Of a stretch of DNA of 64,000 bases, positions 46,186-54,546 are shown piece by piece (the first letter of the stretch is position 1; every line of letters starts with the position of its first letter). A model generated the notes under the pieces. It had not been told where the DNA came from. It did no database searches and saw only the letters and a program-made list of their open reading frames with translations. The DNA lies in NCBI RefSeq assembly GCF_004745075.1, contig NZ_RHFH01000005.1:186001-250000 (forward strand), in the 5' to 3' direction. Position numbers and translations under genes: made by a program. This DNA comes from Brevibacterium sp. S111 (lineage in GTDB: Bacteria; Actinomycetota; Actinomycetes; Actinomycetales; Brevibacteriaceae).

Positions 46186-47589
46186 GTGCCCGAATCACAG
46201 TCTTCACAGTCCGCCGGTGCAGCGTCAGCCCCGGCCTCCGCCGCCGCGTCCACCGGTCTCAAGGCGGGGATGAAGCCCCGTCATCTGGTGATGATGAGTC
46301 TCGGTTCGGCGATCGGTGCCGGTCTCTTCGTCGGCTCCGGTGCCGGAGTGCAGGCGGCCGGTCCGGCCGTGCTCATCTCCTATGTCGTCGCCGGCCTCAT
46401 CGTCATCTTCGTCATGCGGGCCCTGGGTGAACTCGTCGCCGCCGACCCGAACCCGGGTGCCTTCTCCCACTATGCGGGCAAGGCCATGGGTCCGGCAGCG
46501 GCCTTCGCCGTCGGTGCCCTGTGGTGGGTGCAGCTGTGCCTCGTCGTCGCCGCCGAGGCCACCGCGGCCGCACAGATCGCGGCCTCCTCTATTCCCGCCA
46601 TCCCGCAGTGGGTCGTCGCTTTGGCGATCATGCTCATCTTCACCGCCATCAACCTCACCACCTCGGGCAGCTTCGGTGAGTTCGAGTTCTGGTTCTCGCT
46701 CATCAAGGTCGCGTTCGTCGTCCTCTTCCTCGTCCTCGGCGCCGCCTACCTCTTCGGGTGGACTCCGGCCGAACCGCCGAGCCAGATCTTCGCCGACGGT
46801 TTCACGCCCACCGGCGTCCCCGGCATCGCTGCGGGTCTCCTCGTCGTCGCGTTCGCCTTCGGCGGCATCGAGATCGTCGCGGTGGCCGCGGCCGAGACCG
46901 CGAATCCCGAACGGAGCGTGAGCCAGGCGATCAAGACGATCGTGTGGCGCATCCTCTTCCTCTACATCGGCTCCGTGGCCATCATCGTCCTCGTCCTGCC
47001 CTGGACGGATGAGAGCCTGGCCGAGTCACCGTTCGTCGCGGTGCTCAAGACCGCCGGTCTGCCGTTCGTCGCCTCCCTGCTCGCTGCGGTGATCGTCATC
47101 GCGCTGCTGTCGTCGATGAACGCGAACATCTACGGCGCCTCCCGGATGGCGTTCTCGATGTCGCAGCGATCGATGCTTCCGCGTGGGCTGGGCCGGACGA
47201 ACCATCGCGGCGTGCCCGTGCCCGCGGTGCTGGCCACCTCGGCGTTCGGTTTCGTGGCCGTGGCGCTCAACTACTTCTGGGCCGCCGAGGTGCTCGGTGT
47301 GCTGCTCAACATCGTCGGCTCGACGCTCATCGTCACCTGGGTGGTGACCTTGGTTTCGCAGATCGTGCTGCGCCGTCGCGCCGAGGCGGCTGGGCGCCCC
47401 CTGCCTCTGCGGATGTGGGGCTACCCCTGGCTGTCGTATGTCACCCTGGCCGGCATCGCCGTGATCATCGGGCTCGGCTTCACGGTCGATTCCGTGCGCT
47501 TCCAGATCGTGGGCACGCTCGTCTTCGTCGTCGCCCTCTACCTCGTCGGTCTCGTCGTCACGAAGAGGAACCCGACCGCGAAGGTGTGA
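46186..47589 (+). CDS. APC-family amino-acid permease (GABA/aromatic type)
   Basis: A 467-aa carrier with about 12 helices. Helix 1 is MKPRHLVMMSLGSAIGAGLFVGSGAGV, a classic amino-acid permease start, followed by FAFGGIEIVAVAAAETANPERSV and NIYGASRMAFSMSQRSMLPRGLG. These features fit the AAT subgroup (GABA, proline or aromatic amino acids); the exact substrate is open. The start is GTG 46186, leaderless. The 3' end, including the stop codon, is duplicated downstream. Confidence 0.88.
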   Translation: MPESQSSQSAGAASAPASAAASTGLKAGMKPRHLVMMSLGSAIGAGLFVGSGAGVQAAGPAVLISYVVAGLIVIFVMRALGELVAADPNPGAFSHYAGKAMGPAAAFAVGALWWVQLCLVVAAEATAAAQIAASSIPAIPQWVVALAIMLIFTAINLTTSGSFGEFEFWFSLIKVAFVVLFLVLGAAYLFGWTPAEPPSQIFADGFTPTGVPGIAAGLLVVAFAFGGIEIVAVAAAETANPERSVSQAIKTIVWRILFLYIGSVAIIVLVLPWTDESLAESPFVAVLKTAGLPFVASLLAAVIVIALLSSMNANIYGASRMAFSMSQRSMLPRGLGRTNHRGVPVPAVLATSAFGFVAVALNYFWAAEVLGVLLNIVGSTLIVTWVVTLVSQIVLRRRAEAAGRPLPLRMWGYPWLSYVTLAGIAVIIGLGFTVDSVRFQIVGTLVFVVALYLVGLVVTKRNPTAKV

Positions 47590-47627
47590 GCTCGGCGGGG
47601 AGGAACCCCGACCGCGAAGGTGTGAGC
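47565..47627. repeat. 35-bp duplication of the permease 3' end including its stop codon
   Basis: About 27 bp from 47565 recurs at 47600 with one extra C. The real TGA is 47587-47589; the second copy carries the same GGTGTGAG string in a shifted frame. Confidence 0.8.
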
Positions 47628-47673
47628 CCGACGGGCCCGACCTGCCCCACCGCCTATGCGCGCGCCGCTGCCT

Positions 47674-48612
47674 CTATGCGCGCACCGCCGTCTGTTCGTC
47701 CAGCGCCGCCAACTGCTCTTTCAGCGTCGGTGTCGGATGCCCGGATGACGCCCACCCGGTGAGCATGTCCCGTGTCTGACCTCTGTGACGGGCGAAATGT
47801 CGGCCCGCATATGCGGTGACGTCGATCGGGACGATGGTCTCCATCGTCTTCAGCACGAACCGAGCGAGGTGCCCGGAGAAGGGAACTCGCATTCCCAAAC
47901 GTGTTCGGACCGCCTCGGCGGCGGCAAGCGCGGGGCGTTTCAGGTGTGATTTCAGTGCCGCCCAGTCGCCGTCTCGGATGCTCAGTTCGGCGACGAAGGG
48001 GATGAACACGGCTGGCGGTGCCAACACGGCGACGAGCGGCACGGGCTGGACGAGCCCACCGAGTCCGCGAGCCAGTGAGCGCACCCCATTCCTGCTCCCG
48101 CCGATGAGGAATCGCGGCAGCCCCGCCGGTGCCCAGTAGCGGACCTCGCGCCCGGCGGCGACTGTGCCGGCTTCGACGCGTTCGGACAGGAACGCCGGAC
48201 CGACGATGACCGCCTCGGCATCGGGGAATTCCCTCTTCGCCCGCTCGAGGTCACCGTCGACCTGGCTGGTGATCGCAACGAAGCTCGGAGAGATCTCCCG
48301 AATCGCCGAGGCGACCGCCGGGTCGAGGTCGCCCGGCCGGGTGGACAAGACGATGAGATCCCAGGGAGTCGCTTCGCGCGCCCGCTCCCACCCGGTGACC
48401 GTCACCCTTCGAGTCGCCGCGACCCGATTCACTGTCCAGCCGGCGGAGCCGGAGTCGGAATCGGTCGGATCGAGATCACTCACTCGCCGCGGGTACGCGT
48501 TCCGCGGCTGGTCACCCCCGGTGCGGGAGACGACAGCGACGTCGTGGGAATCGGTGAAGAGGGCGGCCCCGGCGATGCCGATGGCGCCGGCCCCTTGGAA
48601 GAGGACTCTCAT
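47674..48612 (-). CDS. Ketopantoate reductase-like NAD(P)-binding protein
   Basis: A 312-aa protein with an N-terminal Rossmann motif ([18 protein letters not shown]) and ApbA/PanE-like organisation, including a C-terminal helical domain ([28 protein letters not shown]). The classical ketopantoate reductase catalytic Lys/Glu region is not obvious to me, so the substrate is uncertain. It overlaps the ispF stop by 4 nt (ATGA) and is the distal gene of carD-ispD-ispF. Its convergent neighbour is the APC permease. Confidence 0.7.
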   Translation of the reverse strand: MRVLFQGAGAIGIAGAALFTDSHDVAVVSRTGGDQPRNAYPRRVSDLDPTDSDSGSAGWTVNRVAATRRVTVTGWERAREATPWDLIVLSTRPGDLDPAVASAIREISPSFVAITSQVDGDLERAKREFPDAEAVIVGPAFLSERVEAGTVAAGREVRYWAPAGLPRFLIGGSRNGVRSLARGLGGLVQPVPLVAVLAPPAVFIPFVAELSIRDGDWAALKSHLKRPALAAAEAVRTRLGMRVPFSGHLARFVLKTMETIVPIDVTAYAGRHFARHRGQTRDMLTGWASSGHPTPTLKEQLAALDEQTAVRA

Positions 48613-49094
48613 GACGGGTACACGAGGGCGGTGGCCATGGCCGCGATCCCCTCGCCGCGGCCGGTCAGCCCGAGCCCGTCCGAGGTCGTGCCGGAGACGG
48701 AGACCGAGGCCCCCACGGCCGCAGACAGTGTCTGCTGGGCTTCGTGGCGGCGACTGCCGACCTTCGGCCGGTTGCCGATGACTTGGACGGCGATGCTGCC
48801 GATCTCGACACCGGCGGACCGGACGATTCTGGCCGCCTCGGCGAGCAGTTCGGCACCCGCGGCGCCCGCGAACTCCGGGCGGTCGACGCCGAAGTGCTCG
48901 CCGAGGTCGCCGAGTCCGGCGGCAGAGAACAGCGCATCGCAGCATGCGTGGGCGGCGACGTCGGCATCCGAATGTCCGGACAGCCCAGGCTGTCCCGGCC
49001 ACAGCAGACCGGCGATCCAGAGTTCGCGGTCCGGGTCGGTGGAGAAGGCATGGACGTCGACGCCGATGCCGGTGCGGGGAATGATCGCAGTCAT
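48609..49094 (-). CDS. ispF: 2-C-methyl-D-erythritol 2,4-cyclodiphosphate synthase
   Basis: A 161-aa MEP-pathway enzyme cyclising CDP-methylerythritol phosphate. It carries GIGVDVHAF (metal Asp and His), [17 protein letters not shown] and GDLGEHFG, close to the family consensus. The C-terminal [19 protein letters not shown] is standard. It is trimeric and cytosolic. It overlaps ispD (ATGA) upstream and the ketopantoate reductase-like gene downstream. Confidence 0.96.
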   Translation of the reverse strand: MTAIIPRTGIGVDVHAFSTDPDRELWIAGLLWPGQPGLSGHSDADVAAHACCDALFSAAGLGDLGEHFGVDRPEFAGAAGAELLAEAARIVRSAGVEIGSIAVQVIGNRPKVGSRRHEAQQTLSAAVGASVSVSGTTSDGLGLTGRGEGIAAMATALVYPS

Positions 49095-49834
49095 TGCGGT
49101 CCTCCTGCGTTCGCATCGCGCATCCGGGCCAGCTGTTCGCCGAGGATGCGGTCGAGTGGGTAGGTGATCTTCAGCGCCTCCTCGTGCCCGGGCACGGCCA
49201 CGACGTCGACGCCGAGGCGTTCGACCAATCCCGCGTCATCGGTCGCCGGGGCGGCCTCGGCGCGGTGGTGGGCATGGGCGCGCAGCAGGGTCGCGGTCCT
49301 GAAGCCCTGGGGCGTCTGCACCCGGCGCAGGCGTGACCGGTCGAGGTCACCGCGCAGGACTTCCGTCGGCTCCGCTCCTGCCGATTCGCTCGGCAGAGCA
49401 CGCCGAACGGTGTCGATCATCGGCAGCACCGGAACGACTGCCTCGGCGCCGGATCGCACTGCCGTGTGCACGCGGGAGAACACCTCGGGCGGAGTGAGAC
49501 AGCGGGCCGCGTCGTGGACGAGGACGATTTCGGAGTCTGCGGCATATTTCAAGGCGATTTGCACTGACTCGATTCGGTCTAAACCGCCTGCTACGGCTGT
49601 AATTGAAGTTTCGCATTCCGCATCAGCCATTGCCGCGGCGATTTCATCGCGTGCGCGGAAAAGAAACTCCTCGGGAGCTGCCACCACAATTGTGGAGGCG
49701 ACTCCCGAGGAGAGGGTCGTCTCGAGGCTGCGGGCCAGAAGGCTCCGTCCGTGAAGACGGACGAAGGCCTTCGGCTCATTGCAACCCAGACGCGATCCCG
49801 ACCCTGCGGCCGGGATGATGACACAGGTGCTCAG
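49091..49834 (-). CDS. ispD: 2-C-methyl-D-erythritol 4-phosphate cytidylyltransferase
   Basis: The MEP-pathway enzyme activating methylerythritol phosphate with CTP. The full family N-terminus ([22 protein letters not shown]) is encoded in frame upstream of the first ATG/GTG/TTG-type codon (49687). No standard start precedes it, so I place the start at CTG 49834-49832, overlapping the carD stop (C-TGA), which gives 247 aa. Later motifs include [15 protein letters not shown] and [15 protein letters not shown]. The 5' half (~49550-49690) is more AT-rich than its neighbours. ispF overlaps by 4 nt. Confidence 0.88.
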   Translation of the reverse strand: MSTCVIIPAAGSGSRLGCNEPKAFVRLHGRSLLARSLETTLSSGVASTIVVAAPEEFLFRARDEIAAAMADAECETSITAVAGGLDRIESVQIALKYAADSEIVLVHDAARCLTPPEVFSRVHTAVRSGAEAVVPVLPMIDTVRRALPSESAGAEPTEVLRGDLDRSRLRRVQTPQGFRTATLLRAHAHHRAEAAPATDDAGLVERLGVDVVAVPGHEEALKITYPLDRILGEQLARMRDANAGGPQ

Positions 49835-50313
49835 GATGCGAGCACTTCGTCCAGCAGCGCTTCTGCCTCGGACTCTTCCTTCTTCTCAGCCAGGGCGAGT
49901 TCGGAGACGAGAATCTGACGTGCCTTCGAGAGCATGCGCTTCTCCCCGGTCGACAGGCCGCGGTCCTGCTCGCGGCGCCAGAGATCACGCACAACCTCGG
50001 CGACCTTGATGACGTCACCGGACTGCAGCTTCTCCAGATTCGCTTTGTAACGGCGCGACCAGTTCGCGGGCTCTTCGACGAACTCTGCGCGGAGGACATT
50101 GAAGACCTTCTCCACGCCTTCCTCGCCGACGACGTCTCGCACACCGACGAGGTCGCAGTTCTCAGCGGGAACCTCGATCACTAGATCACCATGGGCGACC
50201 TGGAGCTTGAGATACAGTTTCTCCTCACCTTTGATGGATCGCTTCTTGATTTCTTGGATTGTCGCTGCACCGTGATGTGGATAGACAACAGTGTCGCCGA
50301 CCTGGAAACTCAT
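49831..50313 (-). CDS. carD: CarD-family RNA-polymerase-binding transcription regulator
   Basis: A 160-aa regulator. The N-terminal Tudor-like domain ([22 protein letters not shown]) contacts the RNA polymerase beta lobe. The C-terminal helical DNA-binding domain carries the conserved Trp ([17 protein letters not shown]). Mycobacterial CarD stabilises open complexes at rRNA and housekeeping promoters. A promoter with TAAACT lies about 30 nt upstream. It heads the carD-ispD-ispF operon; its stop overlaps the inferred CTG start of ispD. Confidence 0.95.
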   Translation of the reverse strand: MSFQVGDTVVYPHHGAATIQEIKKRSIKGEEKLYLKLQVAHGDLVIEVPAENCDLVGVRDVVGEEGVEKVFNVLRAEFVEEPANWSRRYKANLEKLQSGDVIKVAEVVRDLWRREQDRGLSTGEKRMLSKARQILVSELALAEKKEESEAEALLDEVLAS

Positions 50314-50343
50314 ATTCTCTTCAAACCCCTTTCGCGGAATCCC

Positions 50344-50349
50344 AGTTTA
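50344..50349 (-). promoter_or_regulatory. Probable -10 box of carD
   Basis: TAAACT on the minus strand, preceded by TGG (extended -10-like), about 30 nt before ATG 50313. The rest of 50350-50600 shows no gene and no repeat that I recognise. Confidence 0.5.
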
Positions 50350-50625
50350 CCATGAGGCGCGCCACAGAAATCGTTCAGGGTAACGAATCTTCATGCTAGG
50401 CTCCGCCTCCCGTGGCTCGTGGGAATCGCCGATCGGCGGCCTCGCCAGCGCGAATATCGGCATCGGGCGCATTGCCGTCATCACGGATCGAGCAGATGAG
50501 CCGATCTCGTCGGGAAATGAACTTCCCATGAACTCGACCTGCGCGACGACGCCATGGGGCTCCGTTTCCTCAGCAGGCTTTCGTCCGCACCTGGGATGCG
50601 GTTCTACAGCGGGTCAAAAACCGGG

Positions 50626-50634
50626 TAGTATACA
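50626..50634 (+). promoter_or_regulatory. Probable -10 region of the lipoprotein gene
   Basis: Overlapping TAGTAT and TATACA, about 35 nt before ATG 50668; CAAGGAG provides the ribosome site. No clear -35 is visible. Confidence 0.4.
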
Positions 50635-50667
50635 GACTGATCTTGTATTGCCACTTCAAGGAGCATA

Positions 50668-51219
50668 ATGAAACGGCACAACCGCGCGGCCCTCGCCGTT
50701 GCCGCACTCGCTCTCGTTATTCCCGTCAGCGGATGTGCAAGCCTGCTGTCTCCCCATCAGACTGCCGAATACCATTACAACGGCGGCGATGGAGCCTCGG
50801 GCACAGTTGGTGACGTCGAACTCCGTGGGCTCATGCTCATCACGGACAAGTCCGGCAGCGGTCCGGCACAGCTGTTCTTCACCTTGATCAACAAGGGCGA
50901 GGACAATGCCAAGGTGTCCATCGATGTCGCCGGCACATCGGTGAGCGAATCGGTCAAGGCGGGCGACACCTTCGTCCAGGATCCGAACAGCCCCGAGACC
51001 TCGGCGAAGGAAGTCATCACGGTCGACGGTCTCGATGCCGAGCCCGGTGACCTCGTCGACGTCACTGTGAAGAGCGGCAGCGACGAGAAGACGATCCAGA
51101 CTCAGCTGCTCAGCGATGTGCTCCCGTACTACAAGGAGTACGTGCCGTCCGAGTCGCCGTCGAGTGTGCCCAGCGAAAGCGCTGACGCCGCCGAAGGAAC
51201 CGGCAGCGTCAACGGCTGA
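50668..51219 (+). CDS. Secreted lipoprotein of unknown function
   Basis: A 183-aa lipoprotein. The signal peptide (~1-22, KRHNRAALAVAALALVIPVSGC) ends in the lipobox V-S-G-C. The mature part is a single beta-rich domain (DVELRGLMLITDKSGSGPAQLFFTLINKGEDNAKVSIDVAG) resembling small immunoglobulin-like actinobacterial lipoproteins, with a Ser/Pro/Glu tail. Anchoring to the outer face of the membrane is expected. It is monocistronic, between carD and regX3. A phosphate or redox role cannot be read from the sequence. Confidence 0.85.
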   Translation: MKRHNRAALAVAALALVIPVSGCASLLSPHQTAEYHYNGGDGASGTVGDVELRGLMLITDKSGSGPAQLFFTLINKGEDNAKVSIDVAGTSVSESVKAGDTFVQDPNSPETSAKEVITVDGLDAEPGDLVDVTVKSGSDEKTIQTQLLSDVLPYYKEYVPSESPSSVPSESADAAEGTGSVNG

Positions 51220-51240
51220 CCTCCTCCCTCCGCGAACACG

Positions 51241-51273
51241 AAGGAGCCGCTCACTCGAAGTGAGCGGCTCCTT
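51241..51273. terminator. Terminator after the lipoprotein gene
   Basis: Perfect 15-bp arms (AAGGAGCCGCTCACT) around a CGA loop, ending CTTTC, between the convergent lipoprotein and regX3 genes. Confidence 0.85.
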
Positions 51274-51312
51274 TCGCATTCACTGCCGAATCGTCGACCG
51301 AGTGCGGGCCCG

Positions 51313-51386
51313 GCCCGCCGACCAAGCCCAACCGAACCCAGCCCGCCGGCCAAGTCCAGCCGGTCCCGGCCCGCCGGCCGGTTCAG
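51313..51386. repeat. 28-bp tandem repeat adjoining the regX3 stop
   Basis: Units starting GCCCGCCG lie at 51313 and 51341, with a partial third at 51369 that includes the regX3 stop codon (51383-51385, minus strand). Confidence 0.75.
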
Positions 51387-52066
51387 GCCTCGAACTTGTA
51401 CCCGAGTCCGCGCACGGTCGTGAGCAGGCGCGGTTCGGAGGGATTCTCCTCGACCTTCGCGCGCAGGCGTTTGACGTGGACGTCGAGGGTCTTCGTATCG
51501 CCGACATAGTCTTCGCCCCAGATCCGGTCGATGAGCTGACCGCGGGTCATCACCCGTCCGGAGTTGCGCACGAGGATCTCGAGCAGCTCGAATTCCTTCA
51601 GCGGCATCGACAGCTCCTCACCACGGACCGACACGACATGGCGTTCGACGTCGATGCGCACTCCCCCGGCTTCAAGCACGGACTCGTCCTCGAAGTCATC
51701 GGTTTCGACATTGCGACGCAGCACCGCACGCACTCGGGCCAGCAGCTCACGCGAGGAGTACGGCTTCGTCACATAGTCATCGGCGCCGAGCTCGAGCCCC
51801 ACGACCTTGTCGATCTCCGAGTCCTTGGCCGTGAGCATGATGATCGGCACGTTCGACTTCGCGCGCAGCTCGCGGCAGACCTCGGTGCCGGACGCTCCGG
51901 GGAGCATGAGGTCGAGCAGGACCAGGTCGGCGCCGCTGCGGTCGAATTCCGCCAGAGCCCTGAGTCCGTCATCGGCGACCGTCACCTCGTACCCTTCCTT
52001 ACCGAGCAGATACGACAGCGGGTCCGAGAACGACTCCTCGTCCTCGACAAGCAGAATACGAGTCAC
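51383..52066 (-). CDS. regX3: Phosphate-response regulator RegX3 (OmpR/PhoB family)
   Basis: A 227-aa response regulator. The receiver domain has acidic residues DEE at 9-11, phospho-acceptor D52 (LLDLMLPG) and TKPYSSREL. The winged-helix DNA-binding domain has DTKTLDVHVKRLRAKVEENP and GYKFEA. With SenX3 it controls the phosphate-starvation response in actinobacteria. It overlaps the senX3 stop by 4 nt. Target boxes may be the TTCACC motifs upstream of senX3. Confidence 0.95.
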   Translation of the reverse strand: MTRILLVEDEESFSDPLSYLLGKEGYEVTVADDGLRALAEFDRSGADLVLLDLMLPGASGTEVCRELRAKSNVPIIMLTAKDSEIDKVVGLELGADDYVTKPYSSRELLARVRAVLRRNVETDDFEDESVLEAGGVRIDVERHVVSVRGEELSMPLKEFELLEILVRNSGRVMTRGQLIDRIWGEDYVGDTKTLDVHVKRLRAKVEENPSEPRLLTTVRGLGYKFEA

Positions 52067-53472
52067 GTTGTGAGCTTCCTTTGTTCGCTTTCATCGGTCA
52101 GTTCTTCGGGTGAGCCGGTCTTCTCGGCTCGGGTGGCGTCGCCGCCGTTTCCATTATCACCAGCACCGGGCGTCGTGTCGTCCACGGCGTCATTGTGCGC
52201 ATCGTCGCCGGCATTCGCCGAGGCGGTGTCGTCGTCGGCATCAACCGCCGAGCCTGTCCTGCCCCGCACCGAGGCGGTGCCCGCCGGATTCGAGGAATGT
52301 TCGATGAGCACGCCTTCGGGGGCCGAATCGCTCGCCGAGTGCTCGGGCGCGGTTCCGGCCAGAGGGAGCACGATCGTGAAGGTCGATCCCTTTCCGAGCC
52401 GGCTCCACACCCGGACTTCGCCGCCGTGGGTGGCGATGATGTGCTTGACGATGCTCAGTCCCAGCCCCGTGCCGCCGGTGATCCGCGACCGGGCCGGATC
52501 GACGCGGTAGAAGCGTTCGAAGACGCGTTCGGTGTCCTGCGCAGACATGCCGATGCCTTGGTCGGTCACGGCGATCTCGACGCGTTCGTCGACGAGGTCG
52601 ACCCCGACCCCGACGCGGGTGCCGTCGGGTGAGTAGTTGATGGCGTTGTCGATGAGGTTGCGCACGGCGTTGACGAGCAGTTCGTAGTTGCCCTCGATGA
52701 GCAGGTCCCGGGGCGGGGAGATCTCGATGTGGATGTTCTTGCCTTCCGCACGCGTGCGGGCCCGGTCGGCGGCGTCGTCGACCACCTCGGCGGCGGAGAT
52801 CTTCTCAGTCGTCGCGGGTGCCGCGTGGTCCTGGACGCGGGAGAGGTCGATGATCTCCTGGACGAGCTGGGTCAACCGCTTCGACTCTCGCTGCATCCGC
52901 CCGCCGAAGCGTTCGACGGCGGCGGGGTCGTCGGCGAAGTCGGTGACCGCCTCGGCGAGGAGCGCCATCGCTCCGATCGGAGTCTTGAGTTCGTGGGAGA
53001 CGTTGGCGACGAAGTCGCGGCGGACGGCGTCGACGCGTTTGGATTCGGTCTGGTCATCGCAGAGGACGAGGACGAAGGACGTGCCCAAGGGCGCGACGCG
53101 GGCGTGCAGGAAGCGAAGCACGGAGTCGGAGTTCTCGCGCTTCTGCTCGAGGTCGATCTCTTCGATGAGGCCCCGGGCGCGGACGCGGCCGACGACGCCC
53201 AGCATCTCCGATGATGCCAGCGAATGGCCTCTGACCAGGCCGAATGTGTACGCGGCGGGTGAGGCTTTGACGACGTCGTCGCCGGCGTCGACGACGATCG
53301 CGGCCGAGGGCAGGACGGCGAGGACTTCGGCGATGCCTTCGGGCAGGTCGTCTTCGGAATGCAGATCGGCAGCATCGCGGGAGCGTTCGCTGAAACGGAA
53401 CGCGAGAATGCCCGCTATGCCCAGGCCCAGGCCGACGACGCCGGTCAGGACCGCCACTACTAAGAGATCCAC
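52063..53472 (-). CDS. senX3: Phosphate-sensing histidine kinase SenX3
   Basis: A 469-aa kinase. One membrane helix at the very N-terminus (~2-25, DLLVVAVLTGVVGLGLGIAGILAF) is followed by a PAS-like domain (~45-135), an HisKA box (FVANVSHELKTPIGAM) and an ATPase domain (NLIDNAINYS, GIGMS, GGTGLGLSIVKHI). The last ~90 residues are an acidic, disordered Asp/Ala/Gly tail not seen in mycobacterial SenX3. The start GTG 53472 is preferred because TAAGCT lies 7 nt upstream; the in-frame extension to 53550 was rejected. Confidence 0.93.
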   Translation of the reverse strand: MDLLVVAVLTGVVGLGLGIAGILAFRFSERSRDAADLHSEDDLPEGIAEVLAVLPSAAIVVDAGDDVVKASPAAYTFGLVRGHSLASSEMLGVVGRVRARGLIEEIDLEQKRENSDSVLRFLHARVAPLGTSFVLVLCDDQTESKRVDAVRRDFVANVSHELKTPIGAMALLAEAVTDFADDPAAVERFGGRMQRESKRLTQLVQEIIDLSRVQDHAAPATTEKISAAEVVDDAADRARTRAEGKNIHIEISPPRDLLIEGNYELLVNAVRNLIDNAINYSPDGTRVGVGVDLVDERVEIAVTDQGIGMSAQDTERVFERFYRVDPARSRITGGTGLGLSIVKHIIATHGGEVRVWSRLGKGSTFTIVLPLAGTAPEHSASDSAPEGVLIEHSSNPAGTASVRGRTGSAVDADDDTASANAGDDAHNDAVDDTTPGAGDNGNGGDATRAEKTGSPEELTDESEQRKLTT

Positions 53473-53479
53473 AGTCTCA

Positions 53480-53485
53480 AGCTTA
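53480..53485 (-). promoter_or_regulatory. -10 box of a leaderless promoter for senX3-regX3
   Basis: TAAGCT on the minus strand, 7 nt before GTG 53472. Confidence 0.55.
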
Positions 53486-53514
53486 GGCGCTGTCCATCGT
53501 CTCGGTGCACCGAA

Positions 53515-53573
53515 TTCACCGACGCGTGACCTATTTGCCGAGGAATTCACCTTCCCGACAAGCGACGTTCACC
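53515..53573. promoter_or_regulatory. Candidate phosphate-response boxes between senX3 and phoU
   Basis: TTCACC occurs at 53515-53520, 53546-53551 and 53568-53573 in the same orientation. The last two are 22 bp apart, twice the 11-bp direct-repeat period of actinobacterial PHO boxes (GTTCACC). The site lies between the divergent phosphate regulators. Confidence 0.45.
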
Positions 53574-53640
53574 CGTCTCTGCGAAGCTGACGTCTGTGTG
53601 CCTGCGCTCCCCCACCCGAATCTGCCCGCTTCCGGGAACA

Positions 53641-53713
53641 GACCCGAAAGCACAGCACCCGAAAGTACAGCACCCGAAGGCACAGCCCCGGAGGCGCAGA
53701 CCCGAACGCACAG
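53641..53713. repeat. Five imperfect 15-bp repeats upstream of phoU
   Basis: Units built on CCCGAAAGCACAG repeat at about 15-bp steps from 53641 to 53713. They end 72 bp before phoU ATG, and could be leader or spacer. The rest of 53473-53785 shows nothing further. Confidence 0.7.
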
Positions 53714-53785
53714 ATCGGGCACGCACACCCACCGACGTTCCGATGAGGAACTCCTCGCACGACCGAGAGTAAGGATCCGCCGCCA

Positions 53786-54448
53786 ATGCGCGAAGTCTTC
53801 AGAAACGAACTGGACGATCTGGCCACCCAGCTGGTCGGCATGTCCACCAAGTCCCTCGATGCGATCCGTCTGGCCAACCAGGCGCTGCATGCGAATGACC
53901 TGGAGCTGGCTGAGCAGGTCATCGAGGCCGACGCCGTCATCGACAACATGCAGTTCACCCTCGACCAGCAGGCCGCTGAGATGCTCGCGCTGCAGGCTCC
54001 GGTGGCCGCCGATCTGCGTGCCGTCATCGGATCGCTGCGGATGTCGGCATCGCTCGAGCGGATGGGCGACCTCGCCCGTCACATCGCTCAGCAGGTGCGC
54101 ATCCGCTACCCGGAATCGGCGATCCCGGAGGTCTTCGAGTCGACGTTCGCGCGCATGGGCGAGTCCGGTGAGAAGATCGCCGAGGCGACACAGCGGCTGC
54201 TGTCGAACCCTGGCCTGACCGATGTGCCCACTATCAACGCCATCGACGAGGAGCTCGACGAACTGCACCTGAGCGTGTTCGCCAAGCTCGCCGAGGTGCC
54301 TGCGGGCTCGCTGGCCCCGCGCCACATCGCCGATGTCACGCTGCTCTCGCGCTACTACGAGCGCTTCGGCGATCACGCGGTGTCGGTGTCGCAGAAGGTC
54401 GAATACCTGCTCACCGGCAATTGGGAGCCGCATCTGTCGAAGAAGTGA
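53786..54448 (+). CDS. phoU: Phosphate transport/regulation protein PhoU
   Basis: A 220-aa protein made of two three-helix bundles. Each half carries the PhoU metal-binding motif: RMSASLERMGDLARHIA (E/DxxxD) and SRYYERFGDHAVSVSQKVEYLLTG. PhoU links phosphate-transporter activity to SenX3-type kinases and represses the response when phosphate is plentiful. AAGGA precedes ATG 53786. It is divergent from senX3-regX3, the usual actinobacterial layout. No pst genes are in the window. Confidence 0.95.
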   Translation: MREVFRNELDDLATQLVGMSTKSLDAIRLANQALHANDLELAEQVIEADAVIDNMQFTLDQQAAEMLALQAPVAADLRAVIGSLRMSASLERMGDLARHIAQQVRIRYPESAIPEVFESTFARMGESGEKIAEATQRLLSNPGLTDVPTINAIDEELDELHLSVFAKLAEVPAGSLAPRHIADVTLLSRYYERFGDHAVSVSQKVEYLLTGNWEPHLSKK

Positions 54449-54465
54449 CGGCGCCGCGAACGAAG

Positions 54466-54509
54466 AACGATGATCGCCGAGGCGGGCTTCCACCTCGGCG
54501 ATCATCGTT
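54466..54509. terminator. Bidirectional terminator between phoU and gpmA
   Basis: Perfect 17-bp arms (AACGATGATCGCCGAGG and complement) with a 10-nt loop. Confidence 0.85.
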
Positions 54510-54546
54510 TGCGTTCGGGCTGGCCAGGCGGCCGAGACCTCAGGTC

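Noticed and set aside
49091..49687. ispD as a 5'-truncated pseudogene
   Set aside because: The missing N-terminus is fully encoded in frame upstream and matches the family; only the start codon is unusual.
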